Shown here one piece after another: positions 34,026-42,799 of a stretch of 64,000 nucleotides of DNA. A model generated the notes under the pieces. The model did no database searches. It was given only the letters and a program-made list of their open reading frames with translations, and was not told the origin of the DNA. The position numbers were made by a program, and so were the translations under genes. The stretch is from Collinsella sp. An307 (GTDB lineage Bacteria; Actinomycetota; Coriobacteriia; Coriobacteriales; Coriobacteriaceae), in contig NZ_NFIP01000008.1 in assembly GCF_002161805.1 (NCBI RefSeq), forward strand, positions 1 to 64,000, in the 5' to 3' direction. Every line of letters starts with the position of its first letter. Within the stretch, counting starts at the first letter, position 1.

Positions 34026-34121
34026 GAGGCCTCCCGACGCGCCTGTGTATTGCGTAACGGCAGCTATTGTACCGCGCGGCAGTGGCGGGTGCCGACCGCG
34101 CCGCGCGGCAGCAGGTGTTGA

Positions 34122-35213
34122 CTAGTCGCGGAAGCGGAAGTACGCCGCGCAGCTGCCCTCACTCGACACCATGCAGGGGCCGACGGGGTTCTCGGGCGTG
34201 CAGGCGACCCCAAAGAGCGGGCAGGAGGTGGGGGCGATGATGCCGCGCAGAACATCGCCGCACCGGCAGCCGGCATGCTCGCGCGTGGGCTCGACCTCGA
34301 TGGGGAAGCGCCGCACCGCATCGAGGTGCGCGTACGCATCGCGTATGGCGAGGCCCGATGCGGGAAGCTCGCCCAACCCGCGCCACAAGGCGTCGCAGGG
34401 CTCAAATACCTGATCGACCAAGCGCTGCGCGACGACGTTGCCCTCGTTGGCGACGCCACGACGGTAGGCGTTCTCGATGGCGGGGGTGCCTGCGACGATG
34501 AGCTCGACGAGCCGCGCGATTCCCTCGAGCACGTCGACCGGCTCGAAGCCGGTGACAACGCCGGGGATGGAAAACTCGTCCACGAGGAAGCGGTACGGGT
34601 CGAGTCCCGTGATGGTGGAGACGTGGCCAGGGAGGATGAACCCGTCGATGGTGGTCTTGGGATCGCTTGCAATGGCACGGAGCGCCGCCGGGGTGGTCTT
34701 GTGGACGCAGAAGACGGAGAAATTGGTGAGCTCGCGCGCGGCGGCCTCGAGAATGCACGCGGCGATGGCGGGTGCGGTGGTCTCAAAGCCCACGCCCATG
34801 AAGATGACCTCGCGCTCGGGGTTTGCCGCGGCAAGCTCGACGGCGTCGAGCGGCGAGTAGACCACGCGCACGTCGGCGCCGGCGGCTTTTTCGGCGGCGA
34901 GCGACGAGGTCGACCCGGGCACGCGGATCATATCGCCAAAGGTGGTGATGATGGCGCCCGGTACCCGTACGAGCGCGACGGCGCGGTCGATGTCGGCGTT
35001 GGCGGTCACGCAGACCGGGCAACCGGGGCCAGAGAGCAGGTGGAGCCCGGCGGGCAGGATGGAGCGAAAGCCGTAGCGTCCGATGCTCACGGTGTGGGTG
35101 CCGCAGACCTCCATGAGGTTGATCTCGCGCTCCCCCAGAGTCTCGCGGATATGGTCGAGAAGTGCGCGGACGAGATGAGGGTCGCGAAAGGCGGAGAGAT
35201 CGAGGGCGTCCAT
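34122..35213 (-). CDS. hypD: Hydrogenase maturation protein HypD
   Basis: The 363-residue [4Fe-4S] protein forms the scaffold with HypC on which the Fe(CN)2CO unit of NiFe hydrogenase is built. Conserved motifs are LMEVCGTHT (about 34), GPGCPVCVT (about 66), FETTAPA and C-terminal cysteines in GCRCGDVLRG, PTSCPLFG and ACTPENPVGPCMVSSEGSCAAY. Length is normal. It starts three bases after the hypC stop, with its GAGG site inside the hypC end, so translation is coupled. Confidence 0.97.
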   Translation of the reverse strand: MDALDLSAFRDPHLVRALLDHIRETLGEREINLMEVCGTHTVSIGRYGFRSILPAGLHLLSGPGCPVCVTANADIDRAVALVRVPGAIITTFGDMIRVPGSTSSLAAEKAAGADVRVVYSPLDAVELAAANPEREVIFMGVGFETTAPAIAACILEAAARELTNFSVFCVHKTTPAALRAIASDPKTTIDGFILPGHVSTITGLDPYRFLVDEFSIPGVVTGFEPVDVLEGIARLVELIVAGTPAIENAYRRGVANEGNVVAQRLVDQVFEPCDALWRGLGELPASGLAIRDAYAHLDAVRRFPIEVEPTREHAGCRCGDVLRGIIAPTSCPLFGVACTPENPVGPCMVSSEGSCAAYFRFRD

Positions 35214-35216
35214 CGC

Positions 35217-35498
35217 CTAAGCCTCCGCACCGGTGGGCACGGTGGCGGACATGGCGCCCGCACCGGCGAGCTCCTCGGCCTCAAGCTCCTCGAGGTCACG
35301 CAGAACCTCGATGGTCTCGCGTGCCTGCTCGGCATCGATAACCTCGATAGCAAAGCCGGCGTGCACGAGCACGAAGTCGCCGACCTTGGCGTCAGGCGTC
35401 AGGCGCACCGATGCATCGCGGGTGGCGCCCATCATGTCGACGGTCGCTTGCGCACCATCGCGAATCTCGAGAATCTTGCCAGGGACGGCGAGGCACAT
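35217..35498 (-). CDS. hypC: Hydrogenase maturation chaperone HypC
   Basis: The 93-residue chaperone begins with the invariant MCLAVPGKI, whose Cys2 binds the iron and the large-subunit precursor. VGDFVLVHAGFAI is the second family block. The tail (about 75-93) is an Ala/Glu/Gly extension longer than in many relatives. AAGGAGG lies four bases before the ATG at 35498. hypD follows after three bases. Confidence 0.96.
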   Translation of the reverse strand: MCLAVPGKILEIRDGAQATVDMMGATRDASVRLTPDAKVGDFVLVHAGFAIEVIDAEQARETIEVLRDLEELEAEELAGAGAMSATVPTGAEA

Positions 35499-35654
35499 GG
35501 CTCCTCCTTTTTGAAGCGCGGCTTGTGCGCGCTTCTGCGTGCGGCTACGGCGCCGCGGGTGGACTGGGATGGATGGTACCGCGCCGGTAGCGTTTGAGCA
35601 ACCGCGCGTAGGTGCGCATCGGCGTGCCCGCTCGGTTCCTGTGCCGAATTGGTG

Positions 35655-35918
35655 CTACATAAGAAAGTCGCCCTTACGGGGAGGGAGCGCAGCCCCAAGG
35701 GTGATGCCGAGAGCTTGAAATATTGTCAGAAGGCGGCTGAGGCTAATGCCAGGGGCGTTGCCGCGCTCAAGTGCGGAGAGCTGGCGCCGGGAGATGTTCG
35801 CCCGCCTCGCGAGCTCGTCCTGCGAGAGCCCCTGTCGTACGCGCGTGTCGTGAACGAAGATACCTGCTTGGCGCGCGGAGGTGATGGGCTCGAATGGGCT
35901 TTGGGAATCGCTGGACAC
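35655..35918 (-). CDS. XRE-family helix-turn-helix regulator
   Basis: The 87-residue protein has a Cro/CI helix-turn-helix (about 20-75): VRQGLSQDELARRANISRRQLSALERG, then ISLSRLLTIFQALGITLG. The start is GTG at 35918 with AGGAGG six bases upstream; an ATG at 35957 lacks a site. It sits between hypF and hypC on the same strand, interrupting the hyp cluster, and may regulate it. HipB-like antitoxins have similar sequences, but no HipA kinase is nearby. Target and signal are unknown. Confidence 0.8.
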   Translation of the reverse strand: MSSDSQSPFEPITSARQAGIFVHDTRVRQGLSQDELARRANISRRQLSALERGNAPGISLSRLLTIFQALGITLGAALPPRKGDFLM

Positions 35919-36073
35919 AGGACACCTCCTGGAAAACGGTGTTGTAAGTATAGACACGGGGCGTAGATGCTGTGGCCGCGATGATTACGTGAAGAGGAAT
36001 GTGCAAAATATTTCATATTCCCAGAAGTGCAATATTTTGCCACTTTTGGTAGGGGAGCCCGGGGAGAATTGTG

Positions 36074-38542
36074 TTAGCGGGTGGTTAGGCTCTGCTGTGC
36101 GAGGTGGGCGCGCGCGACGGCGGCCTGCCCGTAGGCGATGCAGCCGTCGTTGACGGGGGCGTTGCGCGGCGTAAGTACGGTGAAGCCGTTTGCCTCGAGA
36201 TTGCGCTTGATGAGGGTGAGCAGCATGCGGTTCATGAAGCATCCACCCGAGAGCGCAATGCGTGTGAGCCCATTGTTGCGCGCTGCCGCCATTGCATACG
36301 CGGAGATGGTGCTCGCCACGTTTTTGTGCGCATCCCAAGCAAGTGATGCCGGATCCTCGCCACGTGCGGTTGCATCGAGCAGGGCTGTGAGCAGATCGGT
36401 GAAGTCGATGACAGATGGCTCCGCCTGCCCCGCGCGTTTTGTGAAGAAAGCGTCGCTGTCGAGTGTTGTGGGGGAGGGGACATCGCTAGAGTGGCCAGCT
36501 GCCACGCGTGCAGTGGCGGCCTCGAGCTCGATGGCGGGCTCGCCCTCGTAGGTGGCGCGCGTGCAGATGCCAAGCAGGGCGGCAACGGCATCGAGGAAAC
36601 GCCCCATGCTGCTTGTGAGCGGACTGTTGAGGCCGCGCTCAATCATCGTCTGCGTGAGCGTGCGTTCCTGCTCGGTCATGGTCGCGAGCAGGGGCTGCGC
36701 GCCGGGGTGGTCAAGCAGCCCGTAGGCATGGAGCAAGCCGTAAGCGTTTCGCCGGGCGTCGCGCACGGCAGTTGCACCGCCAGGAAGATGCCAGGTGCGC
36801 AGGTGTGCCGCGCGCGTGAATTCGGTAAGGTCTGCGACGAGAATCTCTCCGCCCCAAACGGTGCCGTCGTCTCCCGCTCCTGTGCCGTCGAGCGCGATGC
36901 CGACGACGCGCGTGTTAGGCTCAATATCGCCTCGTGCTGCCGCCTCGGCGATGACGCTCGCGATATGGGCATGGTGGTGCTGCACCTCGACCAGCGGCAG
37001 ACCGCGTTCGGCCGCTTCCGCGCGCGCCCACTGGCTGGAGAGATAGCCGGGGTGCCGGTCGCAGGCGAGTGCCGCCGGCGTGAGGTCAAAGAGATCTTGC
37101 ATGTGAAGGCAGCAGGATTGCCAGGCGTCAAAGGTCTCGGCATTCTCGAGGTCACCGATGTGCTGCGAGATGAGGCACTCAGCGCTTCCATCGGCATGCT
37201 CGCGCGTGAGGGCAAGCGTCGTCTTCTGCTCGGGGCCGCAGGCAAGGATGCACGGCACATCAAACGCGTCGCCTGCGATGGCCGGCAGCGCCACGGGGCG
37301 CGGGGCATAGCCGCGGGCACGGCGCACGATGTGATGTTCGCCGTCCACCACGCGTACCACGGAATCGTCGAAGCGGGCGAGAATGGCGCGATCGTTGCCC
37401 AGAAGCGCGTCGGCAAGTCCGCCTTCGACCAGATGGTGCCAGGCGAGCGCGTCGTCGGTCTCGATAGGTTCCTCGCTCACGTTGCCACTGGTCATAACAA
37501 GCGTGTGCACGCCGCGGTCCGCGCAAGCGGCGAGCAAAAGATGCTGGAGGGGCGTGTAGGGGAGCATGACGCCGAGCTCGGGCAGGTCGCCGGCCACCTG
37601 CGGAGCGAGCGCGTCGGTGCTGCTTGGGGCGCTGCCCGGTGTGTCCTCAGCGCGGCGCCGTAGCAGCACGATGGGGCGGATGGTGCCGGCAAGCAGTTTG
37701 CGCTCGGCGTCGTCGACATGGCAGAGTGCCTCGGCAGCCATAAGGTCGCGCACCATGACAGCGAGTGGCTTGTTGCTGCGACGTTTGCGACGCCGAAGCT
37801 CCGTGACGGCAGACTCGTCGGCAGCGTTGCAGGCAAGGTGGAATCCGCCGAGCCCCTTGATGGCAATGATGCCGCCGTCGGCGATAAGCTCCGCGCACCG
37901 CTCGATGATGCTGTCGCTGGCGGCCAGGTTGGTTCCCGTAAGCGTCTCGGCCTCGCCGCGCGAGCGCCAGGTGAGGTGCGGCCCGCAGGCAAAGCAGGCG
38001 TCGGGCTGAGCGTGGAAGCGGCGGTCGAGCGGGTCGGCGTATTCGGCGGCACACTCCGGGCACATGGGGAAATCTGCCATCGACGTCTGCGCGCGATCGT
38101 AGGGGAGCTGTCGAATGATGGTGTAGCGCGGCCCGCAGTTGGTGCAGTTGATGAAGGGGTAGTGGTAGCGCCGGTCTGTCGGATCAAAGAGCTCGCGCAG
38201 GCAGTCGGGGCAGGTGGCGATGTCGGGCGAGACAAGCGTGGTGCGCTCGGTCGCCGCGTCGGAGGCGATGATGCGAAAGACCCCGGCGGCGAGCTCGGCG
38301 GAGGGTCCTTCGAGCTCTTCGACAGCGACCTGCGCGACGCGCGCCGCTGCCGGTGCGTTCGAGCTCAGTGCGTGAACAAAGGAGCGCAGGGCGTCTGTAG
38401 CACCCTTCGCCTCGATATGCACACCGTCGCCGGCATTGAGCACCCAGCCCGAAAGACCGCGCGCAGCCGCCTCGCGATAGACGAACGGCCGAAAGCCCAC
38501 GCCCTGAACGATGCCCGTGATATGAATCCCCAGCGTTTTCAT
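36074..38542 (-). CDS. hypF: Carbamoyltransferase HypF
   Basis: The 822-residue protein makes the carbamoyl group that becomes the cyanide ligands of NiFe hydrogenase. Domains in order are an acylphosphatase-like head (about 1-90; GIVQGVGFRPFVYR), two zinc fingers of C-X2-C-X18-C-X2-C form (CPDC to CTNC, CPEC to CFAC), a YrdC-like domain (about 200-390; IIAIKGLGGFHLACNA, RRRKRRSNKPLAVM) and a Kae1-like carbamoyltransferase (about 410-822; VEVQHHHAHIASV, LDGTGAGDDGTVWGGE, ALSGGCFMN). Full length and all motifs are intact. No strong ribosome site precedes the ATG. Nif3 is upstream on the same strand. Confidence 0.96.
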   Translation of the reverse strand: MKTLGIHITGIVQGVGFRPFVYREAAARGLSGWVLNAGDGVHIEAKGATDALRSFVHALSSNAPAAARVAQVAVEELEGPSAELAAGVFRIIASDAATERTTLVSPDIATCPDCLRELFDPTDRRYHYPFINCTNCGPRYTIIRQLPYDRAQTSMADFPMCPECAAEYADPLDRRFHAQPDACFACGPHLTWRSRGEAETLTGTNLAASDSIIERCAELIADGGIIAIKGLGGFHLACNAADESAVTELRRRKRRSNKPLAVMVRDLMAAEALCHVDDAERKLLAGTIRPIVLLRRRAEDTPGSAPSSTDALAPQVAGDLPELGVMLPYTPLQHLLLAACADRGVHTLVMTSGNVSEEPIETDDALAWHHLVEGGLADALLGNDRAILARFDDSVVRVVDGEHHIVRRARGYAPRPVALPAIAGDAFDVPCILACGPEQKTTLALTREHADGSAECLISQHIGDLENAETFDAWQSCCLHMQDLFDLTPAALACDRHPGYLSSQWARAEAAERGLPLVEVQHHHAHIASVIAEAAARGDIEPNTRVVGIALDGTGAGDDGTVWGGEILVADLTEFTRAAHLRTWHLPGGATAVRDARRNAYGLLHAYGLLDHPGAQPLLATMTEQERTLTQTMIERGLNSPLTSSMGRFLDAVAALLGICTRATYEGEPAIELEAATARVAAGHSSDVPSPTTLDSDAFFTKRAGQAEPSVIDFTDLLTALLDATARGEDPASLAWDAHKNVASTISAYAMAAARNNGLTRIALSGGCFMNRMLLTLIKRNLEANGFTVLTPRNAPVNDGCIAYGQAAVARAHLAQQSLTTR

Positions 38543-38615
38543 GGCCTGTATTATCGCCGATTCTCCCGTTGCTCATCAACGAAGTTGCAGGCCCTAGGAA
38601 CGCTACGCGGGAACG

Positions 38616-39488
38616 CTATTCCTCCGAGCAAGTCACATAGTGGTACGTGTCGCCGTCGGACACGTAGCTCACCTGCGGGGCGCCGGCGCCAAGCGCCGAG
38701 GGGATCCACGTCGCCATGTGCTCCATACCCGGCTCCTCCAAGTTGAAGTGCCCGAGTACGATGGCGCACTTACCGCGCCCGAGTTGGGCAGCGTCGCGAA
38801 TGTACTCGCAGGTTGTGAAGTCGATAAACTCCATGCCGAGCAGACAATCGGGCCCGCCTGCCGCATCCATGGCGTTGGCAAGCGCCGTGTCTTGCGGACC
38901 GCCCATGACGTGCATGGGAATCTGCACGCGGCGCACGCGCGCGGCGGGGTCGCCCACCAGGCGCACGCCCGCAAGACCGAGCTTGCTCACCATGTCGCGG
39001 GCGAGCTCCCGGCCGGTCACCTCGGGAATCTCAAAGTCCATGCTGCGCGCGATGTCGCCCGTACGCGCCTCAAGCCAGTCCACCTTCCAGGCAAAGCCGT
39101 AGAAGATGCCATCGGCAAGCGCCCCGTTTGCGTCCAGCGGCACGCCGGAGTGAATGTAGTCGTGGCAGCGCCACACCGCGCCGCCCCAGGCGTTCAGAAG
39201 ATCGCGCTTTGCCTGGAACGTGGCGTTTTCCGCCACCACGTCTTGGTGATCTCCATGGTTCCAAAAGAGCGCCTCATGCGGAATGATGAGGTTGGCGCCG
39301 AGCTCCTGCGCCTGCCGGATGACGTCGGCCGTTGCCCAAATGCAGGTAATGATACCCGTGCATTCCTGGTCGACGTTGCCGTAGAGCACCTTGTCGCGTG
39401 TGGTGGCCTCGTCGATGGGGCGATCGCCCATCATATCGTAGCCGCCGCAATAGTCCTTTATGTGCTGGATAACTTCGCTGATGAGCAT
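38616..39488 (-). CDS. Nif3-like dinuclear metal centre protein
   Basis: The 290-residue protein resembles the Nif3/DUF34 family. It has LISEVIQHIKDYCGGYD at the start, the metal-binding HEALFWNHGDH segment near residue 72, and a later ALGHFNLEEPGMEHM region with His and Glu ligands. Family members form hexamers with two metal ions; their reaction is not settled. AAAGGA precedes the ATG at 39488; an upstream in-frame ATG has none. It is followed by hypF after 73 bases. Confidence 0.8.
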   Translation of the reverse strand: MLISEVIQHIKDYCGGYDMMGDRPIDEATTRDKVLYGNVDQECTGIITCIWATADVIRQAQELGANLIIPHEALFWNHGDHQDVVAENATFQAKRDLLNAWGGAVWRCHDYIHSGVPLDANGALADGIFYGFAWKVDWLEARTGDIARSMDFEIPEVTGRELARDMVSKLGLAGVRLVGDPAARVRRVQIPMHVMGGPQDTALANAMDAAGGPDCLLGMEFIDFTTCEYIRDAAQLGRGKCAIVLGHFNLEEPGMEHMATWIPSALGAGAPQVSYVSDGDTYHYVTCSEE

Positions 39489-39715
39489 AGGGGTCCTTTC
39501 TAACGAAAGAAGGGGATGAAAACAATTGTCCCTTTGTGAGGCGCCCGGACGCAAGGGGGGTCCTGCGTCCGGCCTGCCGCAGGGGGTGTGCGTGAGCAGC
39601 CAGTCGCCGAATACGTGCTTGCCGTCTGCCGGCGTTCGCCGTCGGCTTGCAGCGCAGGGGCGTCAGCTTCGATACAGTTGACTCGCTGTGCAGACAATTC
39701 GAGCCAGGAGGTTTT

Positions 39716-40897
39716 ATGGTCAAGCTGGGAGTCTCGGTCTACCCGGAGCAGGAGTCGGCAGAAGAGCTCGCTTCGTATCTCGAGCGTGTGGCGGCTGCCG
39801 GTTTCAAAAAGGTGTTTACCAGCATGTTCTCGGTCGACGAGGGGGCAGATGCTCTTGTGGAGCGTTTTGGGTCGCTCGCGGCTCGCGTGCACGAGCTCGG
39901 CATGGAGCTTTCGGTCGACGTGAATCCCATGCTCTTCGACCGCATTGGAGCCGCAGCCGATAACCTCGAGATTTTCCACCGTATGGGTATCGACGTCCTG
40001 CGCATGGACATGCCGTTTTTTGACGAGCGCAACGCCGCGCTGATTGAGAACCCCTACGGCATTGGCATCGAGTTCAACGCCATGATGGAAGACCTGCTCT
40101 GCCGCTTCATTCCGGCCGAGCTCATGCCCAAGGTCGCGGTGTGCCACAACTTCTATCCGCAGCGCTTCACGGCAGAAAGCGTCGAGGCATACTGCCAGAT
40201 GAACTCCTTCTGGAAGGCGCGCGGTGCGCGGGTGGGCGCCTTTGTGAGTAGCCAGTGCGAAGGCGCGCGCGGCCCCTGGCCGGTCCGTGAGGGCCTGCCC
40301 ACGGTGGAAGATCACCGCGACATGCCGCTGGAGCTCCAGATTCGCCACATGCTGCTGCTCGGCGATGTGGACGAGATTCTGATTGGCAACGAGCCGGCAA
40401 CTGACGAGGAGCTCACCGCGGTGGGCGCCCTTATGTGCAAGCTTTCCGGCGAGGAGGAGAAGGAGGACAGGGCTGCCGACGACCCGACGCGCCAGTTCGA
40501 CGGACTTGCCGCCCTCTTTGGTGCAGGAGAGCGGACGCTTCTCCATATTGACCTTGATGAGGACATCTCTGCTGTCGAGCGCTCGATTGCGCTTGATTAC
40601 CGCCGCCATAGCGACGGAGGCGACGGCACCGAGTACATGCTGCGCTCCCGCATGACGCGCATGTCCTACCGCGGCCAGGCGATCGCCCCGCGCGCCTGGG
40701 CGGAGCCCATGTTCCACCGTGGTGACATCGTGGTGGTGAACGATAACCTCGAGCACTATCGCGCCGAGCTGCAGGTTGTGCTCAAGGACATGCCCAACGA
40801 CGGGCAGCGCAACCACATCGGCCACATTGTACCCGAGGAGCTTTTCCTGCTCGACGCGCTGGGTCCGCGCATCACCTTCCTGCTTGAGGAAGCGTAA
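39716..40897 (+). CDS. Second MupG-like (DUF871) protein
   Basis: The 393-residue protein is a distant paralogue of the MupG at 5839-6894. Shared blocks are LGVSVYPEQESAEE, FTSMFS, DVNP, VAVCHNFYPQRFT and GLPTVEDHRD. It is about 40 residues longer, with an insertion at about 250-275 rich in Glu, Lys and Asp. A phospho-glycosidase role like that of MupG is likely, but here there is no murQ or PTS partner next to it; the neighbours are a divergent Nif3 gene and a convergent GH51 gene. CAGGAGG lies five bases before the ATG at 39716. The substrate could differ from muropeptide sugars. Confidence 0.75.
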   Translation: MVKLGVSVYPEQESAEELASYLERVAAAGFKKVFTSMFSVDEGADALVERFGSLAARVHELGMELSVDVNPMLFDRIGAAADNLEIFHRMGIDVLRMDMPFFDERNAALIENPYGIGIEFNAMMEDLLCRFIPAELMPKVAVCHNFYPQRFTAESVEAYCQMNSFWKARGARVGAFVSSQCEGARGPWPVREGLPTVEDHRDMPLELQIRHMLLLGDVDEILIGNEPATDEELTAVGALMCKLSGEEEKEDRAADDPTRQFDGLAALFGAGERTLLHIDLDEDISAVERSIALDYRRHSDGGDGTEYMLRSRMTRMSYRGQAIAPRAWAEPMFHRGDIVVVNDNLEHYRAELQVVLKDMPNDGQRNHIGHIVPEELFLLDALGPRITFLLEEA

Positions 40898-40926
40898 GCC
40901 AACAACTGCCGCGACGCGATGGTTGG

Positions 40927-40960
40927 ACGCGCCCGCCTTGCGATGAGGCGGGCGCGTTTG
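40927..40960. terminator. Bidirectional terminator between MupG-like and GH51 genes
   Basis: ACGCGCCCGCCT (40927-40938) pairs perfectly with AGGCGGGCGCGT (40946-40957) and ends in GTTTG. It separates two convergent genes. Confidence 0.8.
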
Positions 40961-40971
40961 TGTAAAGAAGC

Positions 40972-42513
40972 TTACCTGACGTGCAGAGCGGTCCAGCTGA
41001 CCGGGGGCAGCGTGATGCGAATTGTGCCGGACGCCGCGTCGAGGGTCGCTGTGTCGTTGGTGTGGGGCACTACGCGCTCTTGGTCTTGTAGTGTGTTGGC
41101 AGCAAAGAGGTCGTCATCGTGCAGGGTGTTCGCTTCGACTGCGCATACGGTGCCGGGCACCTTGATCTCAAACTCGCAGGAATCCTTCAGCGAACGGTTG
41201 GTGGCGAACACGGCAAGCGTGCCGTCGGCGCAGCGTATGGCAACTGCGTTGATACCGTCGACCTCGCCATAACGGCTCGTGCATACGGGGTCCGAGGCGA
41301 GTTTTGGCTCCAGTGCGGTGCCGCCTTTTGCCAGGCGTGCCGTTGCAGAGAACGGATAAAACGTGGTCTGGCGCCAAGCCGGCCCACCCGGTTCGGTCAT
41401 GATAGGCGCTATGACATTGACCAGTTGAGCAAAGCAGGCAGCGTGCACGCGGTCAGCGTTTTTGAGCAGCGTGATCAAAAGGTCGCCAAAGACCACGGCG
41501 TCCGCTGCCGAGTATACGTCCTCGAGCAGGTGCGGGGCGACCGGCCAGTTGTCGATGCCCTCGGGGACCTTGCTCGGCTCCTCCCCTTGGTACCAAACGT
41601 TCCACTCGTCGAACGAGATAAAGACGTCATGTTCGCTTTTCAGTCGTGCCTTGGTGGCGTCGATGATGGCGGCGACATCTTTGATGAATCCGTCCATATC
41701 CACGCCCGAGGCGAGGAAGCTCGCCATATCGCGCGTGCCGTCATCGTTGCGTTGCGGTTGGTAGTACGCATGGCATGAGATAAAGTCAACGTTCTCGTAG
41801 GTCTTCTCGAGCACGGTTTGTTCCCATGCGCCAAAAGTTGGCATGTCGTGTGACGAAGAACCGCAGACGACGAGCTCCACAGTCGGGTCGATCTGACGCA
41901 TGCCTGCTGCCACCGACGCTGCGAGCTTGCCGTAGTCCTCGGCAGACTTGTGCCCGAGCTGCCAGGGTCCATCCATCTCGTTGCCCAGGCACCACATACG
42001 GATGCCAAACGGCTTCTCTGCGCCGTTGGCGCGCCGCTGCTCAGAGAGCTCGGTTCCCTCGGGCACGTTTGCATACTCCAGGAGGTCGAGCGCCTCCTCA
42101 AGGCCGCGCGTGCCGAGGTTTACGGCCTCCATTAGCTCGTTACTGCCCGTTGCCGCAAGCCATGCGGCCATCTCGTGTAGGCCAAATTCGTTAGTCTCAG
42201 TGGAGTGCCAGGCAAGGTCGAGGCGATGCGGGCGCTCGTCTTTGGGGCCTATGCCGTCTTCCCAGCGATAACCAGATACAAAGTTGCCTCCGGGGTAGCG
42301 AACGGTGGTGACTCCGAGCTCCCTGACAAGGTCGATGACATCCTGCCGGAAGCCGGATTCGTCGGCGGTCGGGTGCCCGGGCTCGTATATGCCGGTGTAG
42401 ACGCAGCGACCAAGATGCTCGACGAACGAGCCAAACAATCGGTCCTGGACGGCGCCAACTTCAAAGTCGTCGTCTACGACAAGGCGTGCCGAGAGATGGT
42501 TCTGCTGATCCAT
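40972..42513 (-). CDS. Alpha-L-arabinofuranosidase, GH51
   Basis: The 513-residue retaining enzyme removes terminal arabinofuranose from plant arabinan or arabinoxylan fragments. It has the GH51 pattern FGSFVEHLGRCVYTGIYEP at the start, RYPGGNFVSGYRWEDGIGP near 75, the acid/base glutamate in WCLGNEMDGPWQ (about 175) and the nucleophile in ISFDEWNVWY near 300, then a C-terminal beta domain. No signal peptide is present, so it acts on imported oligosaccharides. AAAGGAA precedes the ATG. It is divergent from PTS-2 and may share that control region. Confidence 0.93.
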   Translation of the reverse strand: MDQQNHLSARLVVDDDFEVGAVQDRLFGSFVEHLGRCVYTGIYEPGHPTADESGFRQDVIDLVRELGVTTVRYPGGNFVSGYRWEDGIGPKDERPHRLDLAWHSTETNEFGLHEMAAWLAATGSNELMEAVNLGTRGLEEALDLLEYANVPEGTELSEQRRANGAEKPFGIRMWCLGNEMDGPWQLGHKSAEDYGKLAASVAAGMRQIDPTVELVVCGSSSHDMPTFGAWEQTVLEKTYENVDFISCHAYYQPQRNDDGTRDMASFLASGVDMDGFIKDVAAIIDATKARLKSEHDVFISFDEWNVWYQGEEPSKVPEGIDNWPVAPHLLEDVYSAADAVVFGDLLITLLKNADRVHAACFAQLVNVIAPIMTEPGGPAWRQTTFYPFSATARLAKGGTALEPKLASDPVCTSRYGEVDGINAVAIRCADGTLAVFATNRSLKDSCEFEIKVPGTVCAVEANTLHDDDLFAANTLQDQERVVPHTNDTATLDAASGTIRITLPPVSWTALHVR

Positions 42514-42598
42514 GGGATTCCTTTCGCTCGGGGCGTGCGCTCAGCAGGCGGGTTAGTGACAGGGTGAGCGCAATTCGGTTCTTTTTCACGTTTCTGCC

Positions 42599-42628
42599 GT
42601 GAACGGTCGAAAACGGCCTGTAAACGGT
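42599..42628 (-). promoter_or_regulatory. Tandem GTRAACGGT motifs before PTS-2
   Basis: GTGAACGGT (42599-42607) and GTAAACGGT (42620-42628) are exactly 21 bp apart. They are the reverse complements of the ACCGTTCAC/ACCGTTTAT pair before PTS-1, so the same protein may bind both promoters. The second copy also approximates a CcpA/LacI-type cre box. Confidence 0.5.
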
Positions 42629-42677
42629 TTTATACCGAAAAGCGTTTTTTCGGACGCCGTTTCGTTCACGGATTTCT

Positions 42678-42695
42678 ATCTTGTTCGTACAAGAT
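42678..42695. promoter_or_regulatory. Candidate operator of regulator A before PTS-2
   Basis: ATCTTGTTCGTACAAGAT is an 18-bp palindrome with only the central pair mismatched. It shares CTTGTTCGTACA with two sites upstream of the regulator A gene at 25.3-25.4 kb. The rest of the 286-bp gap (42514-42799) holds no gene and is AT-rich. Confidence 0.6.
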
Positions 42696-42799
42696 CCACG
42701 TGACAGGCATAATGCAAATCGGAACGAGATTGCGGCCGCGTTTCTCTAACCACAAATGTCCTAAACAAAGACCCAGTCTATTTGAGGGGAGTGGGGTCA

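Noticed and set aside
35655-35918. A HipAB-type toxin-antitoxin pair at the XRE gene.
   Set aside because: No HipA-like kinase is adjacent; the neighbours are hypF and hypC.
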